The notes below the pieces were generated by a model. That model saw only the letters and a program-made list of their open reading frames with translations, ran no database searches and was not told the origin of the DNA. Both the position numbers and the translations under genes were made by a program. This document shows positions 36,615 through 48,456 of a DNA stretch of 64,000 nt, piece after piece (the first letter of the stretch is position 1; every line of letters starts with the position of its first letter). This DNA is from Cryptomeria japonica (lineage: Eukaryota; Streptophyta; Pinopsida; Cupressales; Cupressaceae), in contig NC_081412.1 in NCBI RefSeq assembly GCF_030272615.1, forward strand, positions 339,256,870-339,320,869, in the 5' to 3' direction.

Positions 36615-37605
36615 GGCAGTAGGGAATATGATTTTCCTCTATCACTTCATCACATAAGGGGTTTGAAAATATTTGAAAGCCATTTTCAAATTTGTATACC
36701 TCTTCTTTATCAATTGTTTCATCAAGGTACTCAGGTATGGACTCACTTTCCTCATGACTGGTACAATATTCTTCATCAATGTTAGCGACAATTTCTTCAG
36801 GTTCTGACTTGTACTCACAAACATCATCAATTGCTTCTTCATCAGATGGGACTTCCAAAGGGATAACTAATTCTTTTATATATTCATCTTCATTTGCATC
36901 TCTTATATTGATGTTACTCGTCTCATGCAAATCATGTAGTTTTTTATTCAATTCTTCAATAATTGAACATGTTGATTCCAAACTGTCAGACCCACATTCT
37001 CTCACGATTAATTCCTCCAGTATATCTAAATTAAGTTTTATATTATCAGGCATTTGGAAATAAGTCACCATTATTCTGCCAATCAGTTTTTCTATAGATT
37101 CACCTTCCTTTCTTCTTATGTTGTAGATTGCATTGCCACAATCATAATCTGATTGAATCTGATTTTGGTATGGAGAACCAATTGAAAGGCTAGCAACTGA
37201 AGTGTTGTCCTCGATTACACCATAAAATTCTTCCATGAACCACCACTCAAGTTCTTCCCATGATGAGATACTTTGTGGGGGTAACAAGCTGAATGACTGC
37301 TCTGCAACATCCTCCAATGTTAGCACAAACCATTTCATGATCGTTTCTTCTGAGTAGATTTTGAAGGTCTCAATAAACCAATAAAATGATTTTAGATGCC
37401 CAATTGGTGATTCCCTTTCATCTCCATGGAACCTCGGCATACAAATCTTCAACTCACAAGGAAATGCATATGGATACTCAGGGATATTACTGAAATCCAA
37501 TGGCTTAAAACTTTTTGGAATATTCTTGCCTCTTTCTGGCTGTGGTTGCCACTGTGCATATTTTTCTGAAGATGCTTCTCCATAAAAATATGGATATTGA
37601 AACAT
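36556..37605 (-). CDS. Gag-like polyprotein of the LTR element
   Basis: A 349-codon ORF starting about 145 bp inside the 5' LTR edge, where gag is expected. Residues about 55-130 resemble the plant retrotransposon gag core: MPRFHGDERESPIGHLK, then a WFIETFKIYSEE-type helix, WFVLTLEDVAEQSF, and WEELEWWFMEEFYG. A second conserved-looking stretch, YNIRRKEGESIEKLIGRI, lies at about 161-178. The C-terminal 130 residues are acidic and low in complexity, with two copies of an FSNPL-DE motif. No CCHC zinc knuckle and no protease motif are visible. The role would be capsid formation around element RNA. The family call comes from pattern recognition, not a search, and the ORF is intact despite the missing pol. 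Confidence 0.78.
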   Translation of the reverse strand: MFQYPYFYGEASSEKYAQWQPQPERGKNIPKSFKPLDFSNIPEYPYAFPCELKICMPRFHGDERESPIGHLKSFYWFIETFKIYSEETIMKWFVLTLEDVAEQSFSLLPPQSISSWEELEWWFMEEFYGVIEDNTSVASLSIGSPYQNQIQSDYDCGNAIYNIRRKEGESIEKLIGRIMVTYFQMPDNIKLNLDILEELIVRECGSDSLESTCSIIEELNKKLHDLHETSNINIRDANEDEYIKELVIPLEVPSDEEAIDDVCEYKSEPEEIVANIDEEYCTSHEESESIPEYLDETIDKEEVYKFENGFQIFSNPLCDEVIEENHIPYCHGMCEKDFHVFSNPLYDEE

Positions 37606-37728
37606 ACTGAATGCTACTGATCTTTTTCATTTAATTTTCCTTTTTACAGAGTCGCCACCTCTTTCATAGAGGACATAAGTTATTTATTTCTTCTAAGTTC
37701 TCTCCCACATTAGAGTCTTAATAATTCT
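37606..37728 (-). other. 5' untranslated leader of the LTR element
   Basis: About 120 bp between the primer-binding site and the gag-like ORF. It contains a second copy of the 11-mer TGGCGACTCTG on the minus strand (37647-37657; the first is inside the PBS at 37736-37746), 89 bp apart. No other feature was seen. Confidence 0.55.
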
Positions 37729-37746
37729 TCCCCAGCAGAGTCGCCA
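37729..37746 (-). other. Primer-binding site (tRNA-Arg type)
   Basis: On the minus strand, three bases after the 5' LTR end, the sequence reads TGGCGACTCTGCTGGGGA. It starts with TGG, the complement of the tRNA CCA end, and from memory matches the 3' end of a plant tRNA-Arg with about one mismatch. Its position fixes the element's orientation as minus. The tRNA identity is from memory; the PBS call rests on position and form. Confidence 0.85.
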
Positions 37747-37749
37747 ATC

Positions 37750-38958
37750 TGTTGGGTCTCAAATCAACAGATTGGATAGGTTCTAAGGAAATGCTAACTC
37801 CTATGATCAAACCCTCCAATTGACTTGGCCAACTTATAGAGTGAACCTATTTGGTTACTAACTCTCTCACTTTAGGCTTTGCAGGACCTAGGCGGGTATA
37901 CCTACTCACTAGTTGTTCCTTCAACTAATGCTTTTTATAGCAGATTTAGTGTCTTAATCTGATGTCTCCTAGTCTCAGAATGGCATAAGTTTCTTAAACA
38001 AACTGACTTCAGATGTGTGTATTGATCTATGTATCTTACAAAAGTATATATGTTACACTTTGGCTAAATTACCTACTATACCTACTCTACTAATCCTAAT
38101 GCTTAAAAGTAAAGGGTAACTGGTATGGTTAAAGGGTTTGTTTACAAATGATCAGTGCCTTTCCTCTTATTTGGGCTACAGAGTCTTATATTTCTTCAGG
38201 ACTTATTGTGTAAACTTATGAGACAGTTTTTAAACCCACCACCTCTCGATGAGTCTGTTAGTTACTGTTTCTTATGAGCTCTACTTCAATGTCTATATTG
38301 TAAACTGCTTGAATGGATTTAACCCTAACTTTTAAGAGACCATCCAAGGAAGAAATACAGGGAACAATTACAATTCACGAGTAAATCTTTTTGATCCGAA
38401 TCTACAATATGAAACACAAAATTTTACTGGAAGAACACGAATAACCTTATCCACTTTTAGATAATATCATAAGCAACTCTCAACACATATGAGAAAGAAA
38501 ATGCAACTGGCTATTTTTGATAAAAAGTTTTAAAGTACAAAATTGCCTCCACCCCTTCTCTCTATTCTCTTTTTTTTTTTTTACATCACACATATATATG
38601 TGGTTGAATGGTTTTCATACCCTTTTGGGTGAAAAGACACCCCCCTTTTAAATAAAAATAATTTCAAATACCGAAATTGCCTTAGTTTATGTAATTAATT
38701 GTCACTTTACAAGTTGTTTAGGCATATTAGAGGTATTTTAAGGCTATTTTATGGGTATATAATGGATAAATGGTCTTTAAATGATGTAAATACCCCCTTT
38801 GGTGCTTCACAATCCATTTTTTATGCCCATTATTGTGTTTATGTTATGGTTTCATATTGTGCAACAAATATAAAACATGTTATATATATTTAGATTTTTT
38901 CTTATTCCTTGTCTTGGAATCTGGAATTCTAAAAATTGCAAAATTTAGAGTTCCAACA
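37750..38958 (-). repeat. 5' LTR (1209 bp) of the gag-only element
   Basis: Right-hand LTR on the plus strand, 5' in element orientation because the primer-binding site adjoins it. Ends are TGTTGG and CCAACA, short inverted repeats with the usual TG...CA. It differs from the other LTR by scattered substitutions, mostly transitions, and has only a short TATATATA tract (about 38881-38890) where the other LTR has 88 bp of TA. It should carry the element promoter, but I cannot place a TATA box with confidence. Confidence 0.92.
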
Positions 38959-38963
38959 CGATG
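38959..38963. other. Target-site duplication, right copy (CGATG)
   Basis: Five bases directly after the right LTR, followed by TACATCAAAATTG, the normal continuation of an m7 monomer. With the left copy this gives a 5-bp duplication, the size typical of LTR retrotransposon integrases. Confidence 0.88.
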
Positions 38964-40729
38964 TACATCAAAATTGTGTATTGACGCTACTGACTCTGGA
39001 ATTTGGACTTGTGCTTTGAAACCTTGCTGTGCCTCCAAGCACTAATTTTTATGCTCCAAAAATGAGGATTTTCAGGCTCCAAAATCAGGTTCTAAGAAAA
39101 CCATGTTTGTCAAAATCGTGTTTTGCCGCCATCAGCTTGAGAATCGGGACTTGTGTCTTGAAACCTTGTTGTGGCTTTAAACAATGATTTTGATGTTTTC
39201 AAACTGGAGCTTTTGAGGCACAATTTCTAAAACAGGGTTCTAAGAGAACAATGTAAATCAAAATTGAATTTTGATGCTACTGGGATCTTGAAACCTTGTT
39301 GTGCGTCAAAACACAGATTTTGATACTCCAAAACTGGGGATCTCAAGGCAAAAGATTTGAAATGAGGTTCTAAGAGCATGATGTGCGTCAAAATCAAATT
39401 TTGACGCTATTGACTCTACAATCGGGACTTGCATATTTAAACCAGAGATTTTGAGGCATAACAAGCTCTAAAACAAGGTTCTATGTTGACGCTCGAAAAC
39501 TGGGTCTTTCGAGGCACAAGCTCCGAAATGAGCTTCTAAGAGAATGATGTGCATCAAAATGGAATTTTGATGCTACAGGCTGCGGAATAGGGACTTGCTT
39601 CTTTAAACCTTGTTGTGCCTCCAAACAATGATTTTGATGTTCCAAAATCAGGGCTTTCAAGGCACAAGCTTCGTAATGAGGTTCTTACAGCACGATGTAC
39701 ATCAAAATTGCGTTTTGACCCTACCGACTCTGGAATTGGGACTTGTGCCTTAAAACCTTATTGTGACTCCAAACACTAATTTTTATGCTACATAACCGAG
39801 GATTTTGAGGTATAACCTCTGAAATAAGGTTCTAAGAACACCATGTTTGTCAAAATCGTGTTTTGATGCCATCAACTTGAGAATTGGGACTTGTGTCTTG
39901 AAACCTTGTTGTGGCTTTAAACATCGATTTTGATGTTTCAAAACTGGAGCTTTCGAGCCACACACTCCGAAACGAGGTTCTAAGAGCATGATGTGCATCA
40001 AAATCATGTTTTGACACTACAAGCTCTGAAATAGGGACTTGTGTCTTGAAAGCTTGTTCTGCCTCCAAACACTAATTTTTATGTTTCAAAATCGAAGATT
40101 TTGAGGCATAAGCTCCAAAACAAGGTTCTAAGAACGCGATCTGCGTCAAAATCAAATTTTGACGCTACTGGCTCCAGAATCGTGTTTTGATGCTATCAAC
40201 TTGAGAATCAGGACTTGCATCTTGAAAGCTTGTTGTGCCTCCAAACATCGATTTTGATGCTCCAAAACTACGGCTTTTGAGGCACAATTTCTAAAACAGG
40301 GTTCTACGAGCACAATGTGGATCAAAATTGAATTTTGATGCTACTGGCTCTAGAATCGGGGCTTGCATCTTGAAACCTTGTTGTGCCTCAAAACATTGAT
40401 TTTGACACTCCCAAACTGGGTCTTTCGAGACACAAGTTCCGAAATGAGCTTCTAAGAGAATGATGTGCGTCAAAATCAAAATTTGACGCTACAAGCTCCG
40501 AAATAGGGACTTGCTTCTTGAAATCTTGTTGTACCTCCAAACACTAATTTTTATATTCCAAAATCAGGGCTTTCAAGCCATAAGCTTCGAAATGAGGTTC
40601 TAAGAGCACGATATACATCAAAATTGCGTTTTGACGCTACCGACTTTGGAACTGGGACTTTTGTCTTGAAACATTGTCGTGCCTCCAAACACTAATTTTT
40701 ATTCTCCAAAAATGAGGCTTTTAAAACAC

Positions 40730-41560
40730 TATTGACTCTAGAATTGGGACTTGCATCTTGAAACCTTGTTGTGCCTCCAAACATTGATTTTGATGCTCCA
40801 AAACTGGGTCTTCTGAGGCACAAGCTCCGAAATGAACTTCTAAGAGAATGATGTGCATGCGTCAAAATGGAATTTTGACGCTATAGGATCTGGAATAAGA
40901 ACTTGCTTTTTGAAACATTGTTGTGCCTCAAAACATTCATTTTGATGTTCCAAAATCAAGGCTTTCAAGGCACAAGCTCTGAAATGAGGTTCTAAGAACA
41001 CCATGTTCGTCAAAATCATGTTTTGACGCTATGAGCTTGAGAATCAGGACTTGTGTCTTGAAAGCTTGTTGTGCCTTTAAACATTGATTTTGATGTTTTG
41101 AAACAAGAGCTTTCGAGCCACACACTCCGAAATGAGGTTCTAAGAGCTAGATGTGCATCAAAATCACATTTTGACACTACAGGCTCCTGAATAGATACTT
41201 GCGTCTTGAAAGCTTGTTGTGTCTCCAAACACCAATTTTGAGGCATAAGGTTCAAAATAAGGTTCTAAGAGCACAATGTGTGTCAAAATCAAATTTTGAT
41301 GCTACCCGCTCCAGAATCAGGACTTGCATCTTGCAACCTTCTTCTGCCTCAAAACACTGATTTTGATGCTCCAAAACTGGGGCTTTCGAGGCACAAGCTT
41401 CGAAATGAGGTTCTAAGAGCACTATATGCGCCAAAATCAGATTTTGATGCTATTTACTCTAGAATCAAGACTTGCATCTTGAAACCTTGTTGTGCCTCCA
41501 AACATTGATTTTGACGCTCCAAAACTGGGTCTTTCGAGGCACAAGCTCCGAAATGAGCTT
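40730..41560. repeat. Older satellite segmental duplication, copy 2
   Basis: Counterpart of 15840-16850, about 24.9 kb away on the far side of the LTR element. It keeps the same private variants (GTGCATGCGTCAAAATGG, CTATAGGATC, CTATGAGCTTGAG, AAGGTTCAAAATAAGG, CATCTTGCAACCTTCTTC) but only one m1-like monomer. Its existence on both sides of the insertion shows that the two satellite blocks belonged to one array. Confidence 0.7.
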
Positions 41561-44500
41561 CTAAGAATGATGTGCGTCAAAATGGAATTTTGACGCTACA
41601 AGCTCCAGAATAGGGACTTGCTTCTTGAAACCTTGTTGTGCCTCCAAACACTGATTTTGATGTTCCAAAATCAGCGTTTTCGAGGCACAAGCTCCGAAAT
41701 GAGGTTCTAAGAGCACGATGTACATCAAAATTGCGTTTTGATGCTACCAACTTTGGATTTGGGACTTGTGTCTTGAAACATTGTTGTGCCTCCAAACACT
41801 AATTTTTATTCTCCCAAAACGAGGATTTTGAGGCACATCCTCGGAAATGAGGTTCTAAGAACACCATGTTTGTCAAAATCATGTTTTGACGCTATCAGCT
41901 TGAGAATCGGGACTTATGTCTTGAAACCTTGTTGTGCCTTTATACATTGATTTTGATGTTTTGAAACTAGAGCTTTTGAGAAACACGCTCCGAAATGAGG
42001 TTCTAAGTGCACGATGTGCATCAAAATTATGTTTTGACAATACACACTCCAGAATAGGTACTTGCGTCTTGAAAGTTTGTTCTGCCTCCAAACACCAATT
42101 TTTATAGTTCAAAATCGAAGATTTTGAGGCATAAGCTCCAAAACAAGGTTCTAAGAGCACGATGTGCGTCAAAATCAAACTTTGACACTCCTGGCTCCAA
42201 AATCAGGACTTGCATCTCGAAGCCTTGTTGTGCCTCCAAACATCGATTTTGATGCTCCAAAACTGGAAATTTTGAGGCACAATGTGCATCAAACTTAAAT
42301 TTTGATGCTACTGGCTCTAGAATCTGGGCTTGCATCTTGAAACCTTGTTGTGCCTCAAAACACTGATTTTGATGCTCTTAAACCAGGGCTTTCGAGGCAC
42401 AAGCTTCGAAATAAGGTATTAAGAGCATGATGTGCGCCAAAATTAGATTTTGATGCTATTGACTCTAGAATTGGGACTTCAATGTTGAAACTTTGTGTTG
42501 CCTCCAAACATTGATTTTGAAGCTCCAAAATGAGCTTCTAAGAGAATGATGTGTGTAAAAATTTTGACGATACAGGCTCTGGAATAGGGACTTGCTTCTT
42601 TAAACCTTGTTGTGCCTCCAAACACTGATTTTGATGTTCCAAAATCAAAGCTTTCAAGGCACAAGCTCCGAAATGAGGTTCTAAAAGCACGGTGTACATC
42701 AAAATTGTGTTTTGACGCTACTGACTTTGGAATTGGGACTTGTGTCTTGAAACCTTGTTCTGCCTCCAAACACTAATTTTTATGCTCCAAAAATGAGGAT
42801 TTTGAGGCACAACCTCCGAAATGAGGTTCTAAGAAGCTTGAGAATCGGGACTTGTGTCTTGAAACCTTGTTGTGCGTTTAAACATTGATTTTGATGTTTT
42901 GAAATTGGAGCTTTCGAGACACACGGTCCAAAATGAGGTTCTAAGAGCACGATGTGCATCAAAATAATGTTTTGACACTACAAGCTCTGGAATAGGGACT
43001 TGCATCTTGAAAGCTTGTTTTGCCTCCAAACATAAATTTTGATGCTTCGAAACTAAAGATTTTGAGGCATAAGCTCCAAAACAAGGTTCTAAGAGCATGA
43101 TGTGCATTAAAATCAAATTTTGATGCTACCGGCCCCAAAATCAGGACTTGCATCTTGAAACCTTGTTGTGCTTCCAAACATCAATTTTGATGCTAAAAAA
43201 GTGGGGCTTTTGAGGCACAAATTCTAAAACAGAGTTATAAGAGCGCAATGTGCATCAAAATTGAATTTTGATGCTATTGGCTCTAGAATCAGAGCTTGCA
43301 TCTTGAAACCTTGTTGTGCCTCAAAATACTGATTTTGATGCTCTAAAATTGGGGCTTTTGAGGCACCTACTTTGAAATGAGGTTCTAAGAGCACGATGTG
43401 CACCAAAATTAAATTTTGACGCTATTGACTCTAGAATTGGGACTTGCATCTTGAAACCTTTTTGTGCATCGAAACGTTGATTTTGATGCTTCAAAAGTGG
43501 GTCTTTCAAGGCACAAGCTCCGAAATGAGCTTCTAAGAGATTGATATGCGTCAAAATGGAATTTTAATGCTACAGGCTCTGGAATAGGGACTTGCTTCTT
43601 GATACCTTGTTGTGCCTCCAAACACTGATTTTTATGTTCTAAAATCAGGGCTTTCAAGGCACAAGCTCCGAAATGAGGTTCTAAGAGCACGATGTACATC
43701 AAAATTGCGTTTTGATGCTACTGACTTTGGAATTGGGACTTGTGTCTTAAAACCTTGTCGTGACTCCAAAAACTACTTTTTATACTCCAAAGAGGAGGCT
43801 TTTGAGGCACAACCTCAGAAATGGGGTTCTAAGAACACCATTTTTGTCAAAACCGTGTTTTGATGCTATCAGCTTGAGAATCGGGACTTGTGTCTTGAAA
43901 CCTTGTTGTGCCTTTAAACATTGATTTTGATGTTTTGAAACTAGAGATTTCGAGCCACACACTCCGAAATGAGGTTCTAAGAGCACGATGTCCATATAAA
44001 TCACGTTTTGACACTACAGGCTCCGGTATGGGGACTTGTATCTTGGAAGCTTGTTGTGCCTCCAAACACCAATTTTGATACTTCAAAACCTAATATTTTC
44101 AGGCATAAGCTCCAAAATAAGGTTTTAAGAGCAAGATGTGCACCAAAATCAAATTTTCATGCTATCGGCTCTAGAATCAGGATTTGCATCTTGAAATCTT
44201 GTTGTGCCTCCAAACATTGATTTTGATGCTCCTAAACTGGGGCTTTTGATGCACATTTTCTATAATAGGGTTCTAAGAGCACAATGTGCATCAAAATTGA
44301 ATTTTCATGCTACTGGCTCTAGAATCGGGGCTTGCATCTTGAAACCTTGTTGTGCCTCAAAACAATGATTTTGATGCTCCGAAACTGGGGCTTTCAAGGC
44401 AAAAGATTTGAAATGAGGTTTTAAGAGCACGATGTGCGCCAAAATCAGATTTTGATGCTATTGACTCTAGAATCAGGACTTGCATCTTGAAACCTTGTTG

Positions 44501-47500
44501 TGCCTTCAAACATTGATTCTGATGCTCCAAAACTGGGTCTTTCGAGGCATAAGCTCTGAAATGAGCTTCTAAGAGAATAGGGACTTGCTTCTTGAAACCT
44601 TGTTGTGTGCCTTCAAACAACAATTTTTTTGTTCCAAAACCAGCGCTTTCCAAGCACAAGCTCCGAAATGAAGTTCTAAGAGCACGATGTACATCAAAAT
44701 TGCGTTTTGACGCTACCGACTCTCGAATTGGGACTTGTGTCTTGAAACCTTATTGTGCGTCGAAACACTAATTTTTATGCTCAAAAAATAAGGCTTTTGA
44801 GGCACAACCTTCGAAATGAAGTTCTAAGAACACCATGTTTGTCAAATTCATGTTTTGATGCTATCAGCTTGAGAATCGGGACTTGTATCTTGAAACCTTG
44901 TTGTGCCTTTAAACATTGATTTTGATGTTTTGAAACTACAGGCTCCGGAATAGGGGCTTGCACCTTGAAAGTTTGTTGTGCCTCCACTCACTAATTTTGA
45001 TGCTTCGAACCCAGATATTTTGAGGCATAAGCTCCAAAACAAGGTTCTAAGAGCACGATATGCATCTAAATCAAATTTTGACACTACCAGCTCCAGAACA
45101 GGGACTTTCTTCTTGAAAACCTTGTTGTGCTTCCAAACACTAATTTTTATGCTCCAAAAATGAGGCTTTTGAGGCATAACCTTCGTAATGAGGTTCTAAG
45201 AACACCATGTTTGTCAAAATCATTTTTTGATGCTATCAGCTTGAGAATCAGGACTTGTGTCTAGAAACCTTGTTGTGCCTTTAAACATTGGTTTTGATGT
45301 TTTGAAACTGGATCTTTCGAGCCACATGCTCCGAAACGAGGTTCTAAGAGCATGATGTGCATCAAAATCATGTTTTGACAATACAGGCTCCAGAATTCTT
45401 GAAAGCTTGTTGTGCCTCCAAACACCAATTTTGATGCTACGAAACCAAATATTTTGAGGCATAAGCTCCAAAACAAGGTTCTAAGAGCACGATGTGCGTC
45501 AAAATCAAATTTTGACGCTACCGGCTCCAGAATCAGGACTTGCATCTTCAAACCTTGTTGTGCCTGCAAACATCAATTTTGATGCTCCAAAACTGGGGCT
45601 TTTGAGGCACAATTTCTAAAACAGGGTTCTACGAGAACAATGTGTATCAAAATAGAATTTTGATGCTACTGGCTCTAGAATTAGGGCTTGTATCTTGAAA
45701 CCTTGTTTGCCAAAAAACACTGATTTTGATGCTCTGAAACTGGGGCTTTCGAGGCACAAGCTTCGAAATGAGGTTCTAAGAGCACGATGTGCACCAAAAT
45801 CAGATTTTGACGCTATTGACTCTAGAATCAGGATTCAATTTTGATGCTACTGGCTCTAGAATCAGGGCTTGCATCTTGAAACTTTGTTGTGCCTCAAAAC
45901 ACTGATTTTGATGCTCCTAAACTGGGGCTTTTGAGGCACAAGCTTCGAAATGAGGTTCTAAGAGCACGATGTGCGCCAAAATCAGATTTTCACGCTATTG
46001 ACTCAAGAATCATGACTTGCATCTTGAAACATTATTGTGCCTCCAAACATTGATTTTGATGCTCCAAAATTGGGTCTTTAGAGGCACAAGATCCGGAATG
46101 AGCTTCTAAGATAATGATGTGTGTCAAAATTCCATTTTGACGCTACAGGCTTCAGAAGAGGGACTTGCTTCTTGAAACCTTGTTGTGCCTCCAAACACTG
46201 ATTTTGATGTTCCAAAATCAGGGCTTTCAAGGCACACGCTCCAAAACAAGGATCTAAGCGCACGATGTGCGTCGAAATCAAATTTTGATGCTACCGGCTC
46301 CAGAATCAGGACTTGTGTCTTGAAACCTTGTTGTGCCTCCAAACATCGATTTTGATGCTCCAAAACTGAGGCTTTTGAGGCACAATTTCTAAAACAGGGT
46401 TCTAAGAGCACAATGTGCATCAAAATTGAATTTTGATGGTACTGGCTCTAGAATCGAGGCTTGCATCTTGAAACCTTGTTGTGCCTCAAAACACTGATTT
46501 TGATGCTCCGAAACCGGGGCTTTTGAGGCACAAGCTCCGAAATGAGGTTCTAAGAGTACGATGTACATCAAAATTACGTTTTGATGCTAACGACTCTGGA
46601 ATTAGGACTTGTTTCTTGAAACCTTGTTGTGCCTCCAAACACTAAATTTTATGCTCCAAAAATGAGGCTTTTGAGGCACAACCTCCGAAATGAGGTTCTA
46701 AGAACACCATGTTTGTCAAAATCGTGTTTTGACGTTATCAGCTTGAGAAGTGGGACTTGTGTCTTGAAACCTTGTTGTGCCTTTAAACATTGATTTTGAT
46801 CTTTTGAAACTAGAGATTTCGAGCCACGCACTCTGAAATGAGGTTCTAAGAGCACGATGTGCATCAAAATAACGTTTTGATACTACAGGCTCCGGAATAG
46901 GGACTTGCGTCTTGAAAGCTTGTTGTGCCTCCAAACACCAATTTTGATGCTTTGAAACCGAAGATTTTGAGGCATTAGCTTCAAAACAAGGTTCTAAGAG
47001 CACGATGTGCATCAAAATCAAATTTTGATGCTCTTGGCTTCAAAATCAAGACTTGCATCTTGAAACCTTGTTTTCCCTCCAAACATCAATTTTGATCCCT
47101 CCAAAATTGGGGCTTTTGAGGCACAATTTCTAAAACAAGGTTCTAAGAGCACAATGTATATCAAAATTGAATTTTGATGCTACTGGCTCTAGAATCGGGG
47201 CTTGCATATTGAAACCTTGTTGCACCTCAAAACACTGATTTTGATGCTCTGAAACTGATGCTTTCGAGGCACAAACTTCGAAATGAGGTTCTAAGGGTAC
47301 GATGTGCGCCAAAATCAGAATTTGACGCTATTGACTCTAGAATTGGGACTTGCATCTTGAATAGGGACTTATGCCTCAAAATCAAATTTTGCTACTACCG
47401 ACTCTAGAATCAAAACTTGCATCTTGAAACCTTGTTGTGACTCCAATCATCAATTTTGATGCTCCAAAACTGGGACTTTTGAGGCACAATTTCTAAAACA

Positions 47501-48420
47501 GGGTTCTAAGAGCACAATGTGCATCAAAATCAAATGTTGATGCTATCGGCTCTTGAATCGAGGCTTGCATCTTGAAACCTTGTTCTGCCTCAAAACACTG
47601 ATATTGATGCTCCAAAACCAGGGCTTTCAAGGCACAAGCTTCGAAATGAGGTTCTAAGAGCACGATGTGCGCCAAAATCAGATTTTGATGCTATTGACTC
47701 TAGAATCGGGACTTGCATCTTGAAACCTTGTTGTGCCTCAAAACATTTATTTTGAAGGTCCAAAACTGGGTCTTTCGAGGCACAAGCTCTGAAATGAGCT
47801 TCTAAGAGAATGATGTGCGTCAAAATGGAATTTTGATGCTACAGGCTCCAAAATAGGGACTTCCTTCTTGAAACCTTGTTGTGTGTCCAAAATTAGGGTT
47901 TTCAAGGCGCAAGCTCCGAAATGAGGTTCTAAGAGCACGATGTATATCGAAATTGCGTTTTGACACTACCGACTCTAGATTTGGGACTTGTTTGTTGAAA
48001 CCTTGTTGTGCCTCCAAACACTAAATTTTATGGACCAAAAACGTGGCTTTTGAGGCACAACCTCCGAAATGAGGTTCTAAGAACACCATGTTTGTCATAA
48101 GCTCCAAACCAAGGTTCTAAGAGCACGATGTGTGTCAAAATCAAATTTTGATGTTACCGGCTCCAGAATCAAGACTTGCATCTTGAAACCTTGTTGTACC
48201 CCCAAACATCGATTTTGATGGTCCAAAACTAGGGCTTTTGAGGCACAATTTCTAAAACAAGGTTCTAAGAGCACAATGTGCATCAAAATTCAATTTTGAT
48301 GCTACCGGCTCTAGAATCGGGGCTTGCATCTTGAAACCTTGTGCCTAAAAACACTGATTTTGATCCTTTGAAACCTTGTTGTGCCTCCAAACATTGATTT
48401 TGATGGACTTGTGTCTTGAA

Positions 48421-48456
48421 ACATTGATGTGCCTTTAAACATTGATGTGCCTTTAA
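48421..48456. repeat. 18-bp tandem duplication at a rearranged HOR
   Basis: ACATTGATGTGCCTTTAA occurs twice in direct succession (48421-48438 and 48439-48456) within an m1-type monomer. The surrounding 48340-48520 joins pieces of m4, m5, m1 and m6 monomers at non-standard points, so this is a local rearrangement hot spot. Confidence 0.85.

Larger units (their letters stand above)
34693..38958 (-). mobile_element. Gag-only LTR retrotransposon, probably non-autonomous
   Basis: A complete 4266-bp element interrupts the satellite. Left LTR 34693-35992 and right LTR 37750-38958 both begin TGTTGGGTCTC and end TTCCAACA on the plus strand. The internal part (35993-37749, 1757 bp) has a primer-binding site next to the right LTR on the minus strand and a minus-strand gag-like ORF, so the right LTR is the 5' LTR. 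There is no protease, reverse transcriptase, RNase H or integrase, and no room for them. This matches the plant class of terminal-repeat elements carrying only gag (TR-GAG), which rely on an autonomous partner for mobilisation. LTRs differ by about 25-30 substitutions by eye, roughly 2%, so insertion is fairly recent. Confidence 0.93.

Noticed and set aside
36216-37063. Plus-strand ORFs of 60-94 codons opposite the gag-like gene
   Set aside because: Antisense shadows of the 349-codon minus-strand ORF and the second internal ORF; hydrophobic because they complement acidic codons.
34693-38958. Element orientation on the plus strand
   Set aside because: The PBS-like GTGGCTCTGTCTGGGGA at 35993 is a poorer match than TGGCGACTCTGCTGGGGA on the minus strand at 37729-37746, and the only credible gag-like ORF is on the minus strand.
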